From: Thysanoteuthis rhombus
Taxonomy: Eukaryota; Mollusca; Cephalopoda; Oegopsida; Thysanoteuthidae
Assembly (NCBI GenBank): GCA_963457665.1
Contig: OY735207.1
Location: 59,597,613-59,661,612, forward strand
DNA length: 64,000 nucleotides
Reading direction: 5' to 3'
The position numbers were made by a program, and so were the translations under genes. Positions 48,815-60,439 of the stretch are shown here, piece by piece (within the stretch, counting starts at the first letter, position 1; each line of letters begins with the position of its first letter). The notes beneath the pieces are model-generated. The model had not been told where the DNA came from. It saw only the letters and a list, made by a program, of their open reading frames with translations, and did not search any database.

Positions 48815-49250
48815 TCATCTACATCAGTCATCAAAATTTTTCCTCCTCAGTTTCTTCCTTTTTGTCCTTTTCATCTGTTCATGACTTGTTATGTCATCTT
48901 TGGTCCCATCAAGTAAATTTAATATGCAACAACTTTTGAAGGACTTGATAATAATTTCTTGGTCGAGTTCATCCCAAGCCTTTATCGGTTGGGTTATGGT
49001 TAGATTGAGAGCATGCATGAATCTGCCTGTTGTGAAACTTTTGGCAACATGTTGGATTCATTATTCCCACTTGGCTCTGAGGATTGCTTTCATGGGTCGA
49101 TTGATACTGATATCGAATGACTGTTGTGAGGTAATCATTCCGCAGGGGATAATAGCCACCTCTTTTTGTGGTTTGTCTTGAGATACTTAATGATCTCTGG
49201 ATTGCAATGAGAGAGGGAGGCATCTAACACTAGCAAACTGTTGTCTTTCT
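48815..49250 (-). mobile_element. pogo/Tigger-type transposase remnant
   Basis: Reverse-strand frames, shifting between readings, give SSLLVLDASLSHCNPEIIKY near 49230-49170, IMNPTCCQKFHNRQIHA near 49060, and MHALNLTITQPIKAWDELDQ then EIIIKSFKSC...LLDGTKDD near 49018-48890. This is the order found in the DDE domain and C-terminus of pogo/Tigger transposases (VLD with a catalytic Asp, then MHxLNLTxxQ.IKAAWDxLDxEIIIKSFKxCGISNALDGTEDD). Frameshifts make it non-functional. The 5' part is absent. Confidence 0.7.
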
Positions 49251-49751
49251 TGGTCAAACAAAAAAAATTTATGTTAAAACAAGTATCTGCTCATTTATTC
49301 AACTAACACAATAGATATTTTTTGAAAATGTTTGAGGATTAACTAGTTTACCCTACTAACAAGTCCAAGTCACCAAGTCCATTTTGTCATTTTTTTTCTG
49401 TCACAGCTAATTATCACATTTTACATCAATCAACAAATATTTTCCAGGAAAAGGTCTTACCAATATGGTATTTTATTATCAAGATTTGAAACTTGAACTT
49501 GAATCAATGGTAGGCAAGAGCCCAAACTAATAACTTCTTAAATATTAAAGAAAAAACATTTACAGCAATATTTTAACCGACAAATTATTCTCAATTCTGT
49601 TATTTTGTACCTTTTGTGAAGAATCAGTGACATCTTGTGATAAATTTCACATCGATAGTTACAGTTAACCAACTGATATATTTTTATTTATTAGCAGAAA
49701 TTCATTTTGTGCTTCAAAACAGCATCAAATGAAGAAAAGAAGAAATAGAAT

Positions 49752-50024
49752 TTAAATATAAATATAAATTGATCCACTATGTTTGTTGATGATGGTCTTT
49801 TTTCCTCTCTGCACTCCTAATTCAATGATTCTGGAAGATGTGACTCTGACAGTAGCTGACCAGTCCTGTCTGCAAATGGACTTGATACTCACAGTCTGGG
49901 CAGAGGAAGTCCTCACCTGTCTAAAGTCGATCTCGAGTATTAATACAGCATGCTCTTCAGTACTCTTGAAGCCAGTTGATGTGCAAAACACTTGTGTGGC
50001 AGATCTTTCATCACTCTGAATCAT
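49752..50024. other. Unidentified stretch open on both strands
   Basis: Forward 49783-50019 (78 codons) and reverse 49752-50024 (90 codons) are open in a less AT-rich island inside intron 2. The reverse reading, containing EEHAVLILEIDFRQVRTSSA, looks more protein-like. I do not recognise it. Its position near a pogo fragment favours a transposon remnant. Confidence 0.3.
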
Positions 50025-51500
50025 TTAGTAATAGCCTATCTCGGTTATAGACACGCACACACTTTTTTCAGGAGCCCTATTATCATAACTTGGGTTCCTT
50101 TAGAAACTCTTTCTCTTGGGGTTTCAAAGATAAAAGTTTTTCCTCTGTTCTAATAATTTTACTCCCCATCTGAGATTTGTTCTATTTGATATTTCTGTAT
50201 TTTGCCAGGGATGAAATGAGATGCTAGTATTATTTTTTTCCTTGATGATATACATAGTATATTTTATCAATGTTCCTTGAGTTTTGATTGAAGTGTCATA
50301 TCTTTATTGGAAATCTGATTATACAAATTGTAGTTGTCTGTTTGAAAGACTTGAAACCTTTCTGATTCAAGTTCAGCAATTCCTTCTTGCTTCATCAACC
50401 AATCAAATTTACTCTTTTTGTTGCTTGGTATAACCTATTTAACATGATTCGCTAAAGTGGTTTGTTGTAATTCCACACCAAGTGCCTTGACACCAGACAA
50501 GAATAATTCTGTCATAAATATTCAACGAAGTCTCCTATTGTTAGGTTGGCCTTACTATATACTGACCTACAAGTGTAGTCACTGTGCTCTGATGTCTGCT
50601 TGAGAGATTTGACCCCTCCCCCTCCCCCCGTAACTCAAGCCAACTAAATTTTCAAATGTCCCCAGTTCATTAGGTATATTCATTTTATTGCTGTTATTTA
50701 TAATCTCAGCAAAATTGGAACAAGACTTTGCATTCACCGATATTTATCTGTATATATATCTGTCTACACAGGTTCTTGGTGAATTTCAATAATTATCTGT
50801 GAAAGGTGAGCCATGGACCAAGAGATATTATATTAGATTTTTGGCAGAATATGGGTCTTTTTTTTTTTTTGATAATTCTGTTTACATTGGACAATTTTTG
50901 GGCCTTTAGGATGTAATGATACTGTGATAATAAAGATACTGAATCTTACAAAAATTAAGCAAGTGTTAAAATTGATAATAGTTCAAAGGGCTATCTCTGA
51001 TGAATAATTGTTACAAGCTTTTGTCATGACGGTCTAGGATCTGTAACCTGATCGTTCAGCTGTTAGTGATAATGATGTTAGTGGAGTTAAGCTCTCTCTC
51101 TCTCTCTCTCTGCTTTCTAGTTTTTATTCAGTTATTTTACTATGAGTGAATATATATAAAAAAAATACAAAAGGAATGATATTGAGTCACTTTCCACCAA
51201 GACCTCAATACATTGTTAATATTTTAATCTTTTATTTCATCTCTCTTGATAGCACATGATCTATGTCTAAGTATGTCTGCCTATAAATAAATCCTTTTGA
51301 CTTTGACATTGACTTGATGGTTTGTCTTCAAATTCAAGGATTATCAAAAATGTCAAATTTTGTGAATTTGTAGGTTCTGATATATCTCAAGGCATGGACC
51401 ATCTCTATCTAACCACTTGGATTAATCATCATTGTATAATGATTGTTGATGAAATTACTTGTTGTAAAACAAACTAAGAGATAGGAAGAGAGGAAAACAA
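50025..51500. other. Intron 2 sequence, no recognised feature
   Basis: AT-rich sequence with a short (CT)n array at 51091-51110. The left end of the hAT element that follows was looked for here and not found. Confidence 0.5.
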
Positions 51501-51599
51501 GAAGAATGAGAAAAAACTGGATCATTTTTTTATGCTGGTATTTATCTTACCTCCATGAAATAGGAATGTGGTGTATAGCCTTCTTAGTGCAGGTGAACA

Positions 51600-53406
51600 T
51601 GAATGCTGACCTCGATTTGAACAATAGCTCACCTGGGTTAACCACATTTGCGAGATACTCAAAAAAGGTCAGCCCAACTGAGCTGCAATGGAAGAGTGCC
51701 AATTTAGGAGAAACTTTTCTGCTATGTCGCTTATTGACCAAAACAATGAAAGGAAAAGATCTGATGAAGCTAATTTTAAGCTTCTTTGATAAAGGACTTT
51801 CTTGTAAGAATGTTATTGGAGTGGGCACAGATGGTCCCCCTGGCAGTGTTGGATTGATGAGGTTTGTCAAACATAAGAATCTTGATAGTGGTTGGACTTC
51901 ACTGCATGATCCACCAAGAGGCTCTCACCTTGAAGATTTTACCAGCAGCTTTGCTTGCTTATTCAATGGTCATCATAAAAACTATGAACTTCAAAGGTTC
52001 AGCTCTGAATACTTTTTTGGGATTTATATGAAAGCATGAATGCTGAATACCAAGCTCTGTTGTTTCACACTAAGTTTGCTGGCTATCCAAGCGAAAATTG
52101 CTTGCTTGGTTTCGTGAGCTTGGTGAGGATTCTTCTGTACAACCAGAATAAAGAACTACTCTCCATGATAAACTTGCAAAGCATTCAAGCTTATTTGGCT
52201 GACTTAGCTGCCATATTCAAAATCCTAGACAAGCCAAACTGAAAACTGCAAGGTTGTGAAACCAACATCATTATAATGTAAGAACATATATTGCTGAACA
52301 GCAGCTCTGTGAAAGATGTATAAAAGATGGAAATTCAATGCAATTCCATCATCTTACTGAAGTTATTGGAGATAACATCAACCAGATGCTCAAGGCTGAA
52401 ACTGCAGAACATCTAAACTCCCTTGTAAATGAATTTCAGTGCTGTTTCTCAGACATGAACACTGATGGAGTTACTAATACTGACCAGTGATCCATTTCAA
52501 TGTCTTGTGAATGATATTCCTATTGAACTACAGGAGGGTTTTTTGGAACTCTAACAACTTCTCAGCAAAGGATTCAAAGTCTCAATGAGTTTTTGGTTTA
52601 AATGAGTGCCATTTATCCAGGAGTTAGTATTTGTGTATTAATCCCATTCTCTTCAACATATCACTGTGAAATAGGATTTTCTGCAATCAAACAAGTCAAA
52701 GGCTTGAAATAAGCTTTGAGTTGAAAATTATTTAAGATGAGCTTTCTCACTAATAGACTGACAAATCGAAGAACTTGTAGCAAAAAAAAAAAAACAAGAG
52801 CAGAGATCACATTGATGTGTAAATTATTTATGATTGCAATTTTTTTATTATTATTATAAATTGAAATTTCAACTGATGGGTTCCAAATTTTTTTTTTTTT
52901 TGCTTGCTTTTATTCGAGTTGCAAATACTCAGTAACAGGTGTACAATTATAAAACTAGAAAGGGAAGTAATTGTGCATGGATCTGCTCTGAGCAGATCAG
53001 TTCTCCCATAGTCCACCCAACCTCAAAATTTCATATAAATTCATTGATAACTTTCTGAGATGTCTTATGGATAGTCATGAGCATATGAATACATGTTATT
53101 GAAAAAGAAAACAACTCTTTCTCACCACCTGCCCTCCTTTCCACAAAATTTTATTAAAACTTGTTTAGTACTCTCGGAGATATCATGTGGACAGACAAAC
53201 AAACACACAACCAAATACGTATACCACTTTTCAACTTCATGGACAGAGGTGAATTAAACTAATTCTCATTATAAAGCTATCTAATTATACACAGAGTAAA
53301 GTAATTATTTGAAATTATTCTTTGTTGTGACTTGAATGAAAGGGGAGAATTCTAGTAATCTTATTGACAAAAGTGGGGAATGACTCGGAAAGGTTGGGAA
53401 CCAGTG
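51600..53406 (+). mobile_element. hAT transposon remnant (ZBED5-like transposase) with right terminal inverted repeat
   Basis: The frame open at 51506-52039 carries, within about 51600-52039, LDLNNSSPGLTTFARY, ETFLLCRLLTKTMKGKDL and CKNVIGVGTDG, matching the DDE region of ZBED5-type hAT transposases. The reading shifts at about 52036 to MNAEYQALLFHTKFAGYP and AYLADLAAIFKILDK. Further broken pieces include VNEFQCCFSDMNTD and the C-terminal dimerisation segment FSSTYHCEIGFSAIKQVK near 52645-52700. The right terminal repeat GGTTGGGAACCAGTG is at 53392-53406, followed by GTCTAGAG. Repeat X units (52945-53240) lie inside the 3' part. Many stops make it inactive. Confidence 0.75.
52945..53240 (-). 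repeat. Dispersed repeat family X, two units, reversed
   Basis: The reverse complement shows the same motif order as 27490-27815: ATGCTCATGACTATCCA, ATCTC.GA.AGT, AATTTTG, then GCAGATCCATGCACAATTAC. The second unit contains GTCCACATGATATCTCCGAG. It lies between the hAT coding remnant and its right end, so it inserted into or is part of that element. Confidence 0.65.
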
Positions 53407-53449
53407 GTCTAGAGAATATCTAGCCATTTATCATCACCAAGAAAGTAGC

Positions 53450-53925
53450 CCACCTACGACAATGGTGCCTTGCTCCCCGTCAAAATACTCCTCTTTGGAC
53501 CATACACACTTATCCCAGCATCCCTTTGAAAAGCCTGTAAATTCCTCTTTCACAATTACCATGAGCTGTCTCCTTGTGACCTCTCTAATTTTGTACATAG
53601 TCAAATCTCCTCCCTTTCAATGGCAAAAAGCTGCAGAGAACCTATATGGACTTTGAAGGGGATGACACACCTAGATGATGCTATGTTTAACCAAAATATC
53701 TGCATGAGACGTGAAGAATGGACAGGGTCCCTGTCATTGTGAATGCAATGGTCATATAGTACATAAGCTCAATCAGTGACACTTCACTGTCAACTGAGTA
53801 ATCCCACAAAAGAGTTTGTTCACACATGTGCTGTAGAGTCCCGTCTGATTGCCAAGTTGGATCAAGCCTGTACAACCAGTTCTTGAGGTATTCAGAATGG
53901 CAGGGTACTTTGGGGGCAGACTTCA
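53450..53925 (-). mobile_element. mariner/Tc1-superfamily transposase remnant (copy 2)
   Basis: The reverse strand reads FLPLKGRRFDYV near 53600 and CWDKCVWSKEEYFDGEQ near 53475-53520. These correspond to the C-terminal LKGRRF and RWxKCIxSxGxYFEGD blocks of Mos1/GVQW-type transposases. Its reverse-strand upstream part (53680-53925) matches the copy at 28440-28770, with shared blocks such as GAGGTATTC and AACTGAGTAA. It abuts the hAT right end at 53406. Confidence 0.62.
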
Positions 53926-54409
53926 CAGATTATATAATATAGACTATATTAAGATGAGGGGAATCGAAGAAAGAAGAAAGGAATCGTTTCTATAAACCTG
54001 GTTAGTGAAAGAGAGGAACTGGAAAATGGAGGCGGAGGAAGGATAATCATGTATAACAATAAGAGAAAAAAAATGTCAATAAACTCATGTTTTACCTCTG
54101 TCAATAAAGTTGGTTCATCTTCCTGTCCGTCTCCCCAAATAATCTCTCCAAAATTACAGAATAGGTTTAAACTAAATTTTGTGGAAGCGTGAGAAATGGG
54201 GTATGGAAGCGATGGTTAAATGGGGGGGGGGTCCAGGACTTCCTTTTGATTGAGATAAAGTTTTCCGGTTTGTTTTGTTGTTTTTTTTTGTTTTTTGTTT
54301 TTTTGTTGTTTTTTTTTTTTTTTGTTTGTTTTTTGTGCATTTATGTATTTGCTCATATCTGTTCAAATAATAATGATATGCTTAATTTCTCTTCTTTTTC
54401 TGTTTGTAG

Positions 54410-54558
54410 GCCTATCAGCTGGCTTCATTGATATTGGCACCACGTGGATGTCTGACCTGAAAGAAGGCATTTGTCTCGATGCTTTTTGGTTAAACAGGGA
54501 ACAGTGCTGCTGGTTAGCCAATGATACAACATTCGATGAAGCAGCTAACTGCTCACAG
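54410..54558 (+). CDS. CLCN3: ClC-3-like Cl-/H+ exchanger, coding exon 3 (helix B to luminal loop)
   Basis: The acceptor is TTCTGTTTGTAG and the donor CAG followed by GTAATG. The exon completes Gly101 and encodes residues 102-150: [38 protein letters not shown] and [11 protein letters not shown]. The first block matches the vertebrate ALAGLIDI..DWMTDLKEG. The second matches the Cys-rich loop EQCCW.SN.TTF.E...C. NDT is a potential N-glycosylation sequon in the loop, which lies on the luminal side in this family. The exon ends in phase 0. Confidence 0.97.
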
Positions 54559-55081
54559 GTAATGATTGAATAGGACTTGGAAGAGAAAGAATAATAAAGA
54601 ATATTGATTTTCATTAAGCAACTGTCAGAATAGCCCACTCTATCTACAATCTACTCCACAATCTTAACCCATTAACTGAAAATGACTGAAATATCAGTCA
54701 CTGCAGTAATAATTATAGTATTTTGGGATAAAAGGCTTTAGTGATGGCCTTTTATACTAGATTCTAACATATGTTAATCATTCTGTATCTTGTGTAGCAA
54801 TCGGATGATATAGCAAAGAGATCTACATGTGGTTGGTCGTAAATAATTTCTTTCTGCTCCCACAGTTTGTCCAGGCAGTTTCTGGATGCGTTTAGGCAAA
54901 TGTTCCCATGAAAAATGTTTTACTGAAACTCTGCGCCATGAGCCACACTTGATAGATTAAATATATCAAGCACAAAATTTATTTGAAAAATGAACAAAAT
55001 GTTAGTAGGAACCAATGAAGTGGAAATAACTTTGGGGTTGGTGGAGACAATTGTTATCTTCCCTGAAAAAAATTCAAATTC

Positions 55082-55083
<2 letters not shown>

Positions 55084-55128
<45 letters not shown>

Positions 55129-55250
55129 TTGTATACACTCAAGGGTTTGTTTGGGGGGGGGGGCTGAACTCACCAGCAGTAACCCGTGGAAATTCCACAA
55201 CTTGAAAAAATTTTGAAACTTGATTTTAAAAAAAAAAAAAAAAAAAAAAA
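55084..55250. repeat. Poly(T)42 and poly(A)23 tracts facing each other
   Basis: T runs from 55084 to 55125 and A from 55228 to 55250, separated by about 100 bases that include a G11 run. The arrangement could form a hairpin in single strands or mark oppositely oriented retroposed tails. Confidence 0.9.
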
Positions 55251-55604
55251 GGATATTATATCTATGATGCTTCCACATTCTACCAGCCATTACTACAATG
55301 CAATCAATCTTTTACTTTCACCTCTCTTCAGTGACCAGTGACAAGCTGAGAAGACTCACATTCAACAAAAACTATCTTCCCTAAAGATAGAATGTCTGAT
55401 CAGATCATTTAGTTCTTCAAATTTTCATAACATCAGGGAATTTTTTCATTCTCTGAATGATGCGATCTCTAGTGACCATAAAGTCAGCGTCAAGCTCTGC
55501 ATCCAATTTTATATTATATTGAGCCCCCTTCTAAAACAAACTACCCAATTTAGTTTTATTCTCCAAGATTATAGTGAAGATGATAGACTAAAGAGATTCT
55601 TACT

Positions 55605-56175
55605 TGTTATTATCATCAGTCTTTTAACATTCATTGTTGGATGTAGACCTTCCCCAGGAATTGCCAGACCTCTCTATCATGGATGTCATCGAGCCAATAC
55701 TTTCTGAACTTGTCTAGTTTGTCTCTACATCTCGTATTTTTCGGCCCGCTTACTCGTGATCTATAGGGGATCCAGTTATCTGTCATTCTTGCAACATGTC
55801 CAGCCCATTGCCATTTGAGTTTTCTTATGGATTCTTCGATGTCTCGGACTCTTGTTTTCTCCCTGATATAGTGTGCTGTCTTCTGATCTCTCCACGTGGA
55901 GTTTAGCAAGATTCTTTCATGCGCATGTTGCATACTGGTCAGTCTCTTGGTTGGGTTCCATTTTTCGGCTCCATAAATGACTATCAAGAGGATGCATTGG
56001 TTGTATTACCCTACTTTTTAAGACTAATGGGATCTTCTTGTTTTTGATGGTATAAGGCTTGCCATCCTAGAGCGATTCTTTGCTTGATTTCTTCTTCATT
56101 TGAAGATTCATTGTCTTAGGTAGATGTTATGGTATACTTTCTCCAGTTCTGCATCTTTGATTTTGATCATTGTAG
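55605..56175 (-). mobile_element. RTE-clade non-LTR retrotransposon, 5'-truncated (copy 3)
   Basis: The reverse strand encodes the RTE C-terminus in a 118-codon frame (55631-55987): IYGAEKWNPTKRL, TSMQHAHERILLNSTWRDQK, TAHYIREKTRVRD, RKLKWQWAGHVARMTDNW, and a distal WLDDIHDREVWQFLGKVY. The reading breaks near 55990 but continues upstream to about 56175 (GWQAF-type region). The tail ATTATCATCAGTC near 55610 corresponds to the GAT-rich 3' end. It is inverted relative to the host gene and is inactive. Confidence 0.87.
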
Positions 56176-56924
56176 AGGATTAAATTATAATGAATGAATA
56201 TTATTTTAAAATCAATACACTGCATAAACCATTTCTTTTATCATATACATTATATTAAGATTTACTGACCTTTTGTTTCATAAACTTTAGTATTTTCTGC
56301 ATACTCCATTCCTTCAGGCTTTTTGGTCCTGTTGCAGACTATGAAAAATTGAAGGAAAAATGCAGATAGTCTGTTTCAAAGTAAAGTTCTTTGCACAACA
56401 AAACATTCAGTTGGAAAATTTATGGTAGTTGAAGGTGGGGGTAATATGTAGGACAGGACCAATCCCCTATAGAATAGAATTCGGCATCATTTCTTTTTGC
56501 TCTTCTCTTCATGGTAGCAACAAACATTGACACGTCAGATACTCAACTGTGACGAAAATCATGCGTGTATCCACATAAAACAGTGTCAATGAAGTTGCTT
56601 CTATAAAAAGTTGTCAAAAAAAGTCTTATCTCATATTAAGAATATAATGAATTACAATTATCCATCTTGAGATCTGAGCCCAATGGATTTTAACCTTTGC
56701 AATTGATCATGACCTTGCTCCAATGTGTCTGTGGAAGATATATTAATCATAGTATCATTTCAAATGGTAGAGGTGTCACCTATTATAAGGCGAGTGTTGA
56801 GGTCAAAGAAAGCCATTTATGCTATCACTGAACCAAGATAAAAAAAAACTCAACCATTTTGGAGTTATTTTTACTTTATCTTATGTTGACTGCATTCGAT
56901 TTGCCTCACTGTTATCACCTTTTT

Positions 56925-57262
56925 TTGTGTATCCAAACACGTCTCCATAAGACACTGGTCGGTCGGTTCTGATTATGTTGATCAACAGAAAGGAAAGGAG
57001 TGGTGTGCTGTCATTAAAAGAACATCTCTTCCTTCAATTTTTTTTACCAGGTGGTATAATGTCATTATTGAATGTCTGATGTCTGCATTTTGCTATTTTA
57101 TAAAAGCCAAGAAATGGCTTGCAGAATATTTCCATATCGCAATATTTCACTAGTATAACAATCAATTGACTCAAAGGAAGACTCCTTGCTCGTCTTCCTC
57201 CTCCAGCTACTACTACCACCACATATGGTGTACGCATCGTTGAACTTACGGTTCTTGTTTTT
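56925..57262 (+). repeat. Dispersed repeat, copy 2 of the 23400-23950 family
   Basis: It shares ACGTCTCCATAAGACAC, CATTAAAAGAACATC, CTTCCTCCTCCAGCTACTA and GCATCGTTGAACTTACGGTT with copy 1, in the same order and orientation. Confidence 0.6.
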
Positions 57263-57923
57263 AAATTTTACATCTTGAACAAAACCCTCTGATACCAGTA
57301 CCATTCTGCTTTTCCAGTGTGAACCTCTTCAAACAAATTTTATAATTATCTTATCTCTGTCATTAGAAATATGACACCCACGCTATAATCGCTTTTCATT
57401 ACAATAATGGTGTTAGAGCCATTCCATTGCTCCTGTATCAAATACTGTTTGATAAAGACTATTCTCACTGATAGGATGATATTATTTCCTGTCCCTTCTG
57501 TTCAGGTCCTGGTTGTTTATTGGTTGACAGTTTCCTGACGTCAGTAGTTAGGAGTTACGGTCCAAGTAACCTGAAGTTTTATTTATTACTGTATCAATCA
57601 GATACAGATATCTTCATGGGAAACATGCAGTATCTAGTTAATGTTGAGAAAAGTTCATTAGAAACTTTCTCACATTAAATAACATTTGGTGACTAAAAGA
57701 ACAAAAATACATCCTATACTTGAAATATTTTTTTGGCAGATAGATTCAAATTGTCACAGATGGACAAGTTATCTATCATTTTTTATAAACCTTGTTTTAT
57801 TGCACAAAGCTATAATTTTTTTTTCTAATTGAGATTCGATATGCAGACTGGGCACTTTCATCCAAGTCAATGCAACCTAATAAATGCATAAAAGAATTTA
57901 TTTATGGGATTTAGAAATGTGGG

Positions 57924-57960
<37 letters not shown>

Positions 57961-59400
57961 CTTTAAAAACTCTGCTCAAAATCAAAGACGTGTTATTTTG
58001 ATAATAAGTGAACATTATTCAGTTGTCATTTTGGCATGTGCAAAATCTTCGATTCCAAAAGTATTTTTGTCTTTTTGACAGGTTTTTTAGGGGGGGGTAT
58101 TGGTGTTTTTTATTACTTTCAATAGATGTTTTTCAACTCTCAAAGAAGCCGATAGATTTGGCTCTAGTAGAATGCGAAAAGTCAAAGGTTTAACATTAAC
58201 CCAACTAATTTCAAAACAGGATCATGTCTACTAATTATGACCAAGATGTTTAGTATCTGTAAAAATTCATAAAATCATAGGAAAATCTACTTATCTTACT
58301 ACACATCACTTACCATAAACATTTCTCTTGATTTATCTCCAATTTATTCAATTTTAATTTAAAAATTCTATTGGAAGTGTATCTAATTTTCTGGTAAAAA
58401 TGCTGCTCTTGGATCAATTTCAAATCTGTTACCAGTCATATAGACCTAGAACATACTCTCTGATTCCTAAAATCCTGAATATATACTCCACAACCCCAAA
58501 AAGACAATGTTCAAATGTTTGTAAGTTTAATTGTGGTTTTAACAATAAAAACACAAGATGGATGAGTAATCGGTACTTGGAAAATTCATTGCCGGTTTTA
58601 ATTGCTTGATTATTGACAGAACTATTAAAGAACAATTAGGGACAAGTGTCCCTCTAAACTTCAAAATATCATGTTAAATCTTCAAGTTCTTTAAATTTCA
58701 TAAATAAAATATTTTTCAATGGAAACTTCTTTTTTTTTTTCATTTTAAGAGTTATTTTTCTAAGTTGAAATAAGATTAGGTTAAACTCATCAATTAAATC
58801 TGATTTATGACTGAAGTTGAACATGAGTTAATATCCCTCTTAAATGGGAGTGTATTCTTCAGATTTAAGTATTTACTAGGTTTTTATGTTTTTGGTCATT
58901 ACCAGAATGTTTGAAAAAAAATCAGTAATCAGGAAGTAAAAGTAAAAGTAAAAGTTTCAAGCTTGGTTTTTCGGTCAATTTGAATGAAATATTTATTGAG
59001 CATTAGTTACTTAATTTGAAACAGAAAATATTGCAAGAGTAAATTTTTCTGCAACTAATTTTCCACTACTGATTCTCAAGTTACAAATTATTTAAATGAT
59101 CAGATGCTTGCCATAGTGAAATATTTAGCAAACAAGTTTCACATACTATTTGCTCATCTATTGAGATTGGTCCTCACTGACTTCTCTACCAGTGTGATGT
59201 TCGTAAATAAACAAATTGAAAGATGAAATGCAAAGAATTGTGCCTACAAAATTGATGTCCACAAGATATTATTTTCTGACAACTATCTATTGAAAGTACA
59301 GCTCTATGAAGAGATGGAAAATGTTGCAAGACCTAACTTGGTCACAAAGATGAACATGTTAATCTTGAAAACTGAACCATAATATAAGTACATTTTTTCC
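57263..59400. other. Intron 3, AT-rich with poly(T)34
   Basis: A 34-base T run occupies 57927-57960. A six-base tandem (GTAAAA, about three units) is at 58936-58955. No exon was recognised; both-strand open frames at 58400-58635 are unplaced. Confidence 0.5.
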
Positions 59401-59414
59401 TAAGAATCAATCTG

Positions 59415-59665
59415 CTAAAATACCTTATGCCTTACTATAAGATGAATGGTTCATAAGGGTATCTGGAGGACAACTGCTCACTGCAACTCCTCCAAGCCTC
59501 ATAACTGTCCTCATTGAACTTCAAGAGACAACCTCCTAGTCATAATACTAGTGCATTCGATGCAATGTGATAAGTGTATTTATTTTTAATTTTTTATTCT
59601 TTTTATTTTTTTTTTTAATCTAATGTCTATCTTATACTCCAGCATATACAGTATTCAATAATTTT
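59415..59665 (+). repeat. Dispersed repeat, copy 2 of the 45335-45555 family
   Basis: It shares CTATAAGATGAATGGTT, GGTATCTGGAGGA, CTCACTGCAACTCCTCCAA and GTCTATCTTATACTCCAG with copy 1. It lies within intron 3, ending 60 bases before exon 4. Confidence 0.7.
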
Positions 59666-59726
59666 ATGGATTGTTTATAGATTATTAATAATACTGACCT
59701 ATTTTATATTTTTCTTCATTTTTCAG

Positions 59727-59891
59727 TGGTACACTTATTCCAAACTGTTTGGTATCACAAACAGTCAGGGAGCCGGCTCCTACATAGTTGAATATATTCT
59801 GTATATAATTGTTGCATTGTTTATGGCAGGCTTTGCAGCCATGTTGGTACGTGTGTTTGCACCTTATGCTTGTGGTTCCGGTATTCCCGAG
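59727..59891 (+). CDS. CLCN3: ClC-3-like Cl-/H+ exchanger, coding exon 4 (GSGIP selectivity motif)
   Basis: The acceptor is CATTTTTCAG and the donor GAG followed by GTAAGT; the exon is 165 bases in phase 0. It encodes residues 151-205: a luminal segment WYTYSKLFGITNSQGAGSYI, a hydrophobic helix (VEYILYIIVALFMAGFAAML), then VRVFAPYACGSGIPE. GSGIP (residues 200-204) is the first anion-coordinating motif of ClC proteins. Ser201 is the residue that in ClC-3/4/5 favours chloride over nitrate coupling, where plant nitrate exchangers have Pro. The FAPYACGSGIPE string is nearly identical across ClC-3/4/5. Confidence 0.98.
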
Positions 59892-60214
59892 GTAAGTAAT
59901 TTTCCACTTCTTTTGTTGAGCAATTATCTATTCCCGTTAAATGAAGTATTGTAAATCAATAATTTTTCGATGCTACTGTTTTCCTTCGTGCCAGAGGATG
60001 ACAGCCTGGGTAAAGTAAAGATAAGAAGCAACTGAAAAATTTAGATGGGTAAATAGCAGTATAAAAAACAATAATGATAATGATTCTTTTGTAAAAATTC
60101 AAAAATCTTTTGCACCATATACAATAGGGGAGATGTATATTGAACATCATTGTCCTATCCTATTTAATTTTTTTTCATATAATTTATTAGATGAAATATT
60201 GTAAATTATTCATT

Positions 60215-60437
60215 TTTTGCTACTGTTTACTTTCATCCTAATTGTTATTGCTTTTTATTGCAACTAAACTCAGGCTGGCTTCCTTTCAGCAATGAGTTGA
60301 TAAATTAACAGCGCTGATCAGGATAAAGAATAAGTTCAAGGTGAGAATCAAACTTGCAACCCTCTATACCTGAAGGGTTTCCAGCCTGAGTTTAGTTGCC
60401 ATAAAAAGCAACAGAAAGATTAAAGTAAATAGCTAAA
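60215..60437. mobile_element. Foldback element with ~60-bp arms
   Basis: The left arm (60215-60278, ending CAACTAAACTCAGGCTGG) pairs with the right arm (60381-60437, beginning CCAGCCTGAGTTTAGTTG), with a few mismatches and short gaps. The loop contains on the reverse strand a B-box-like GCAAGTTTGATTCTCAC (near 60340-60358), so a SINE fragment may sit in the loop. The left arm also belongs to repeat family Y (34780-35155, 59945-60030). Confidence 0.75.
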
Positions 60438-60439
60438 AA

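Noticed and set aside
54189..54431. Forward frame running into ClC exon 3
   Set aside because: It is mostly the intronic T/G-rich tract and enters the exon in the wrong frame.
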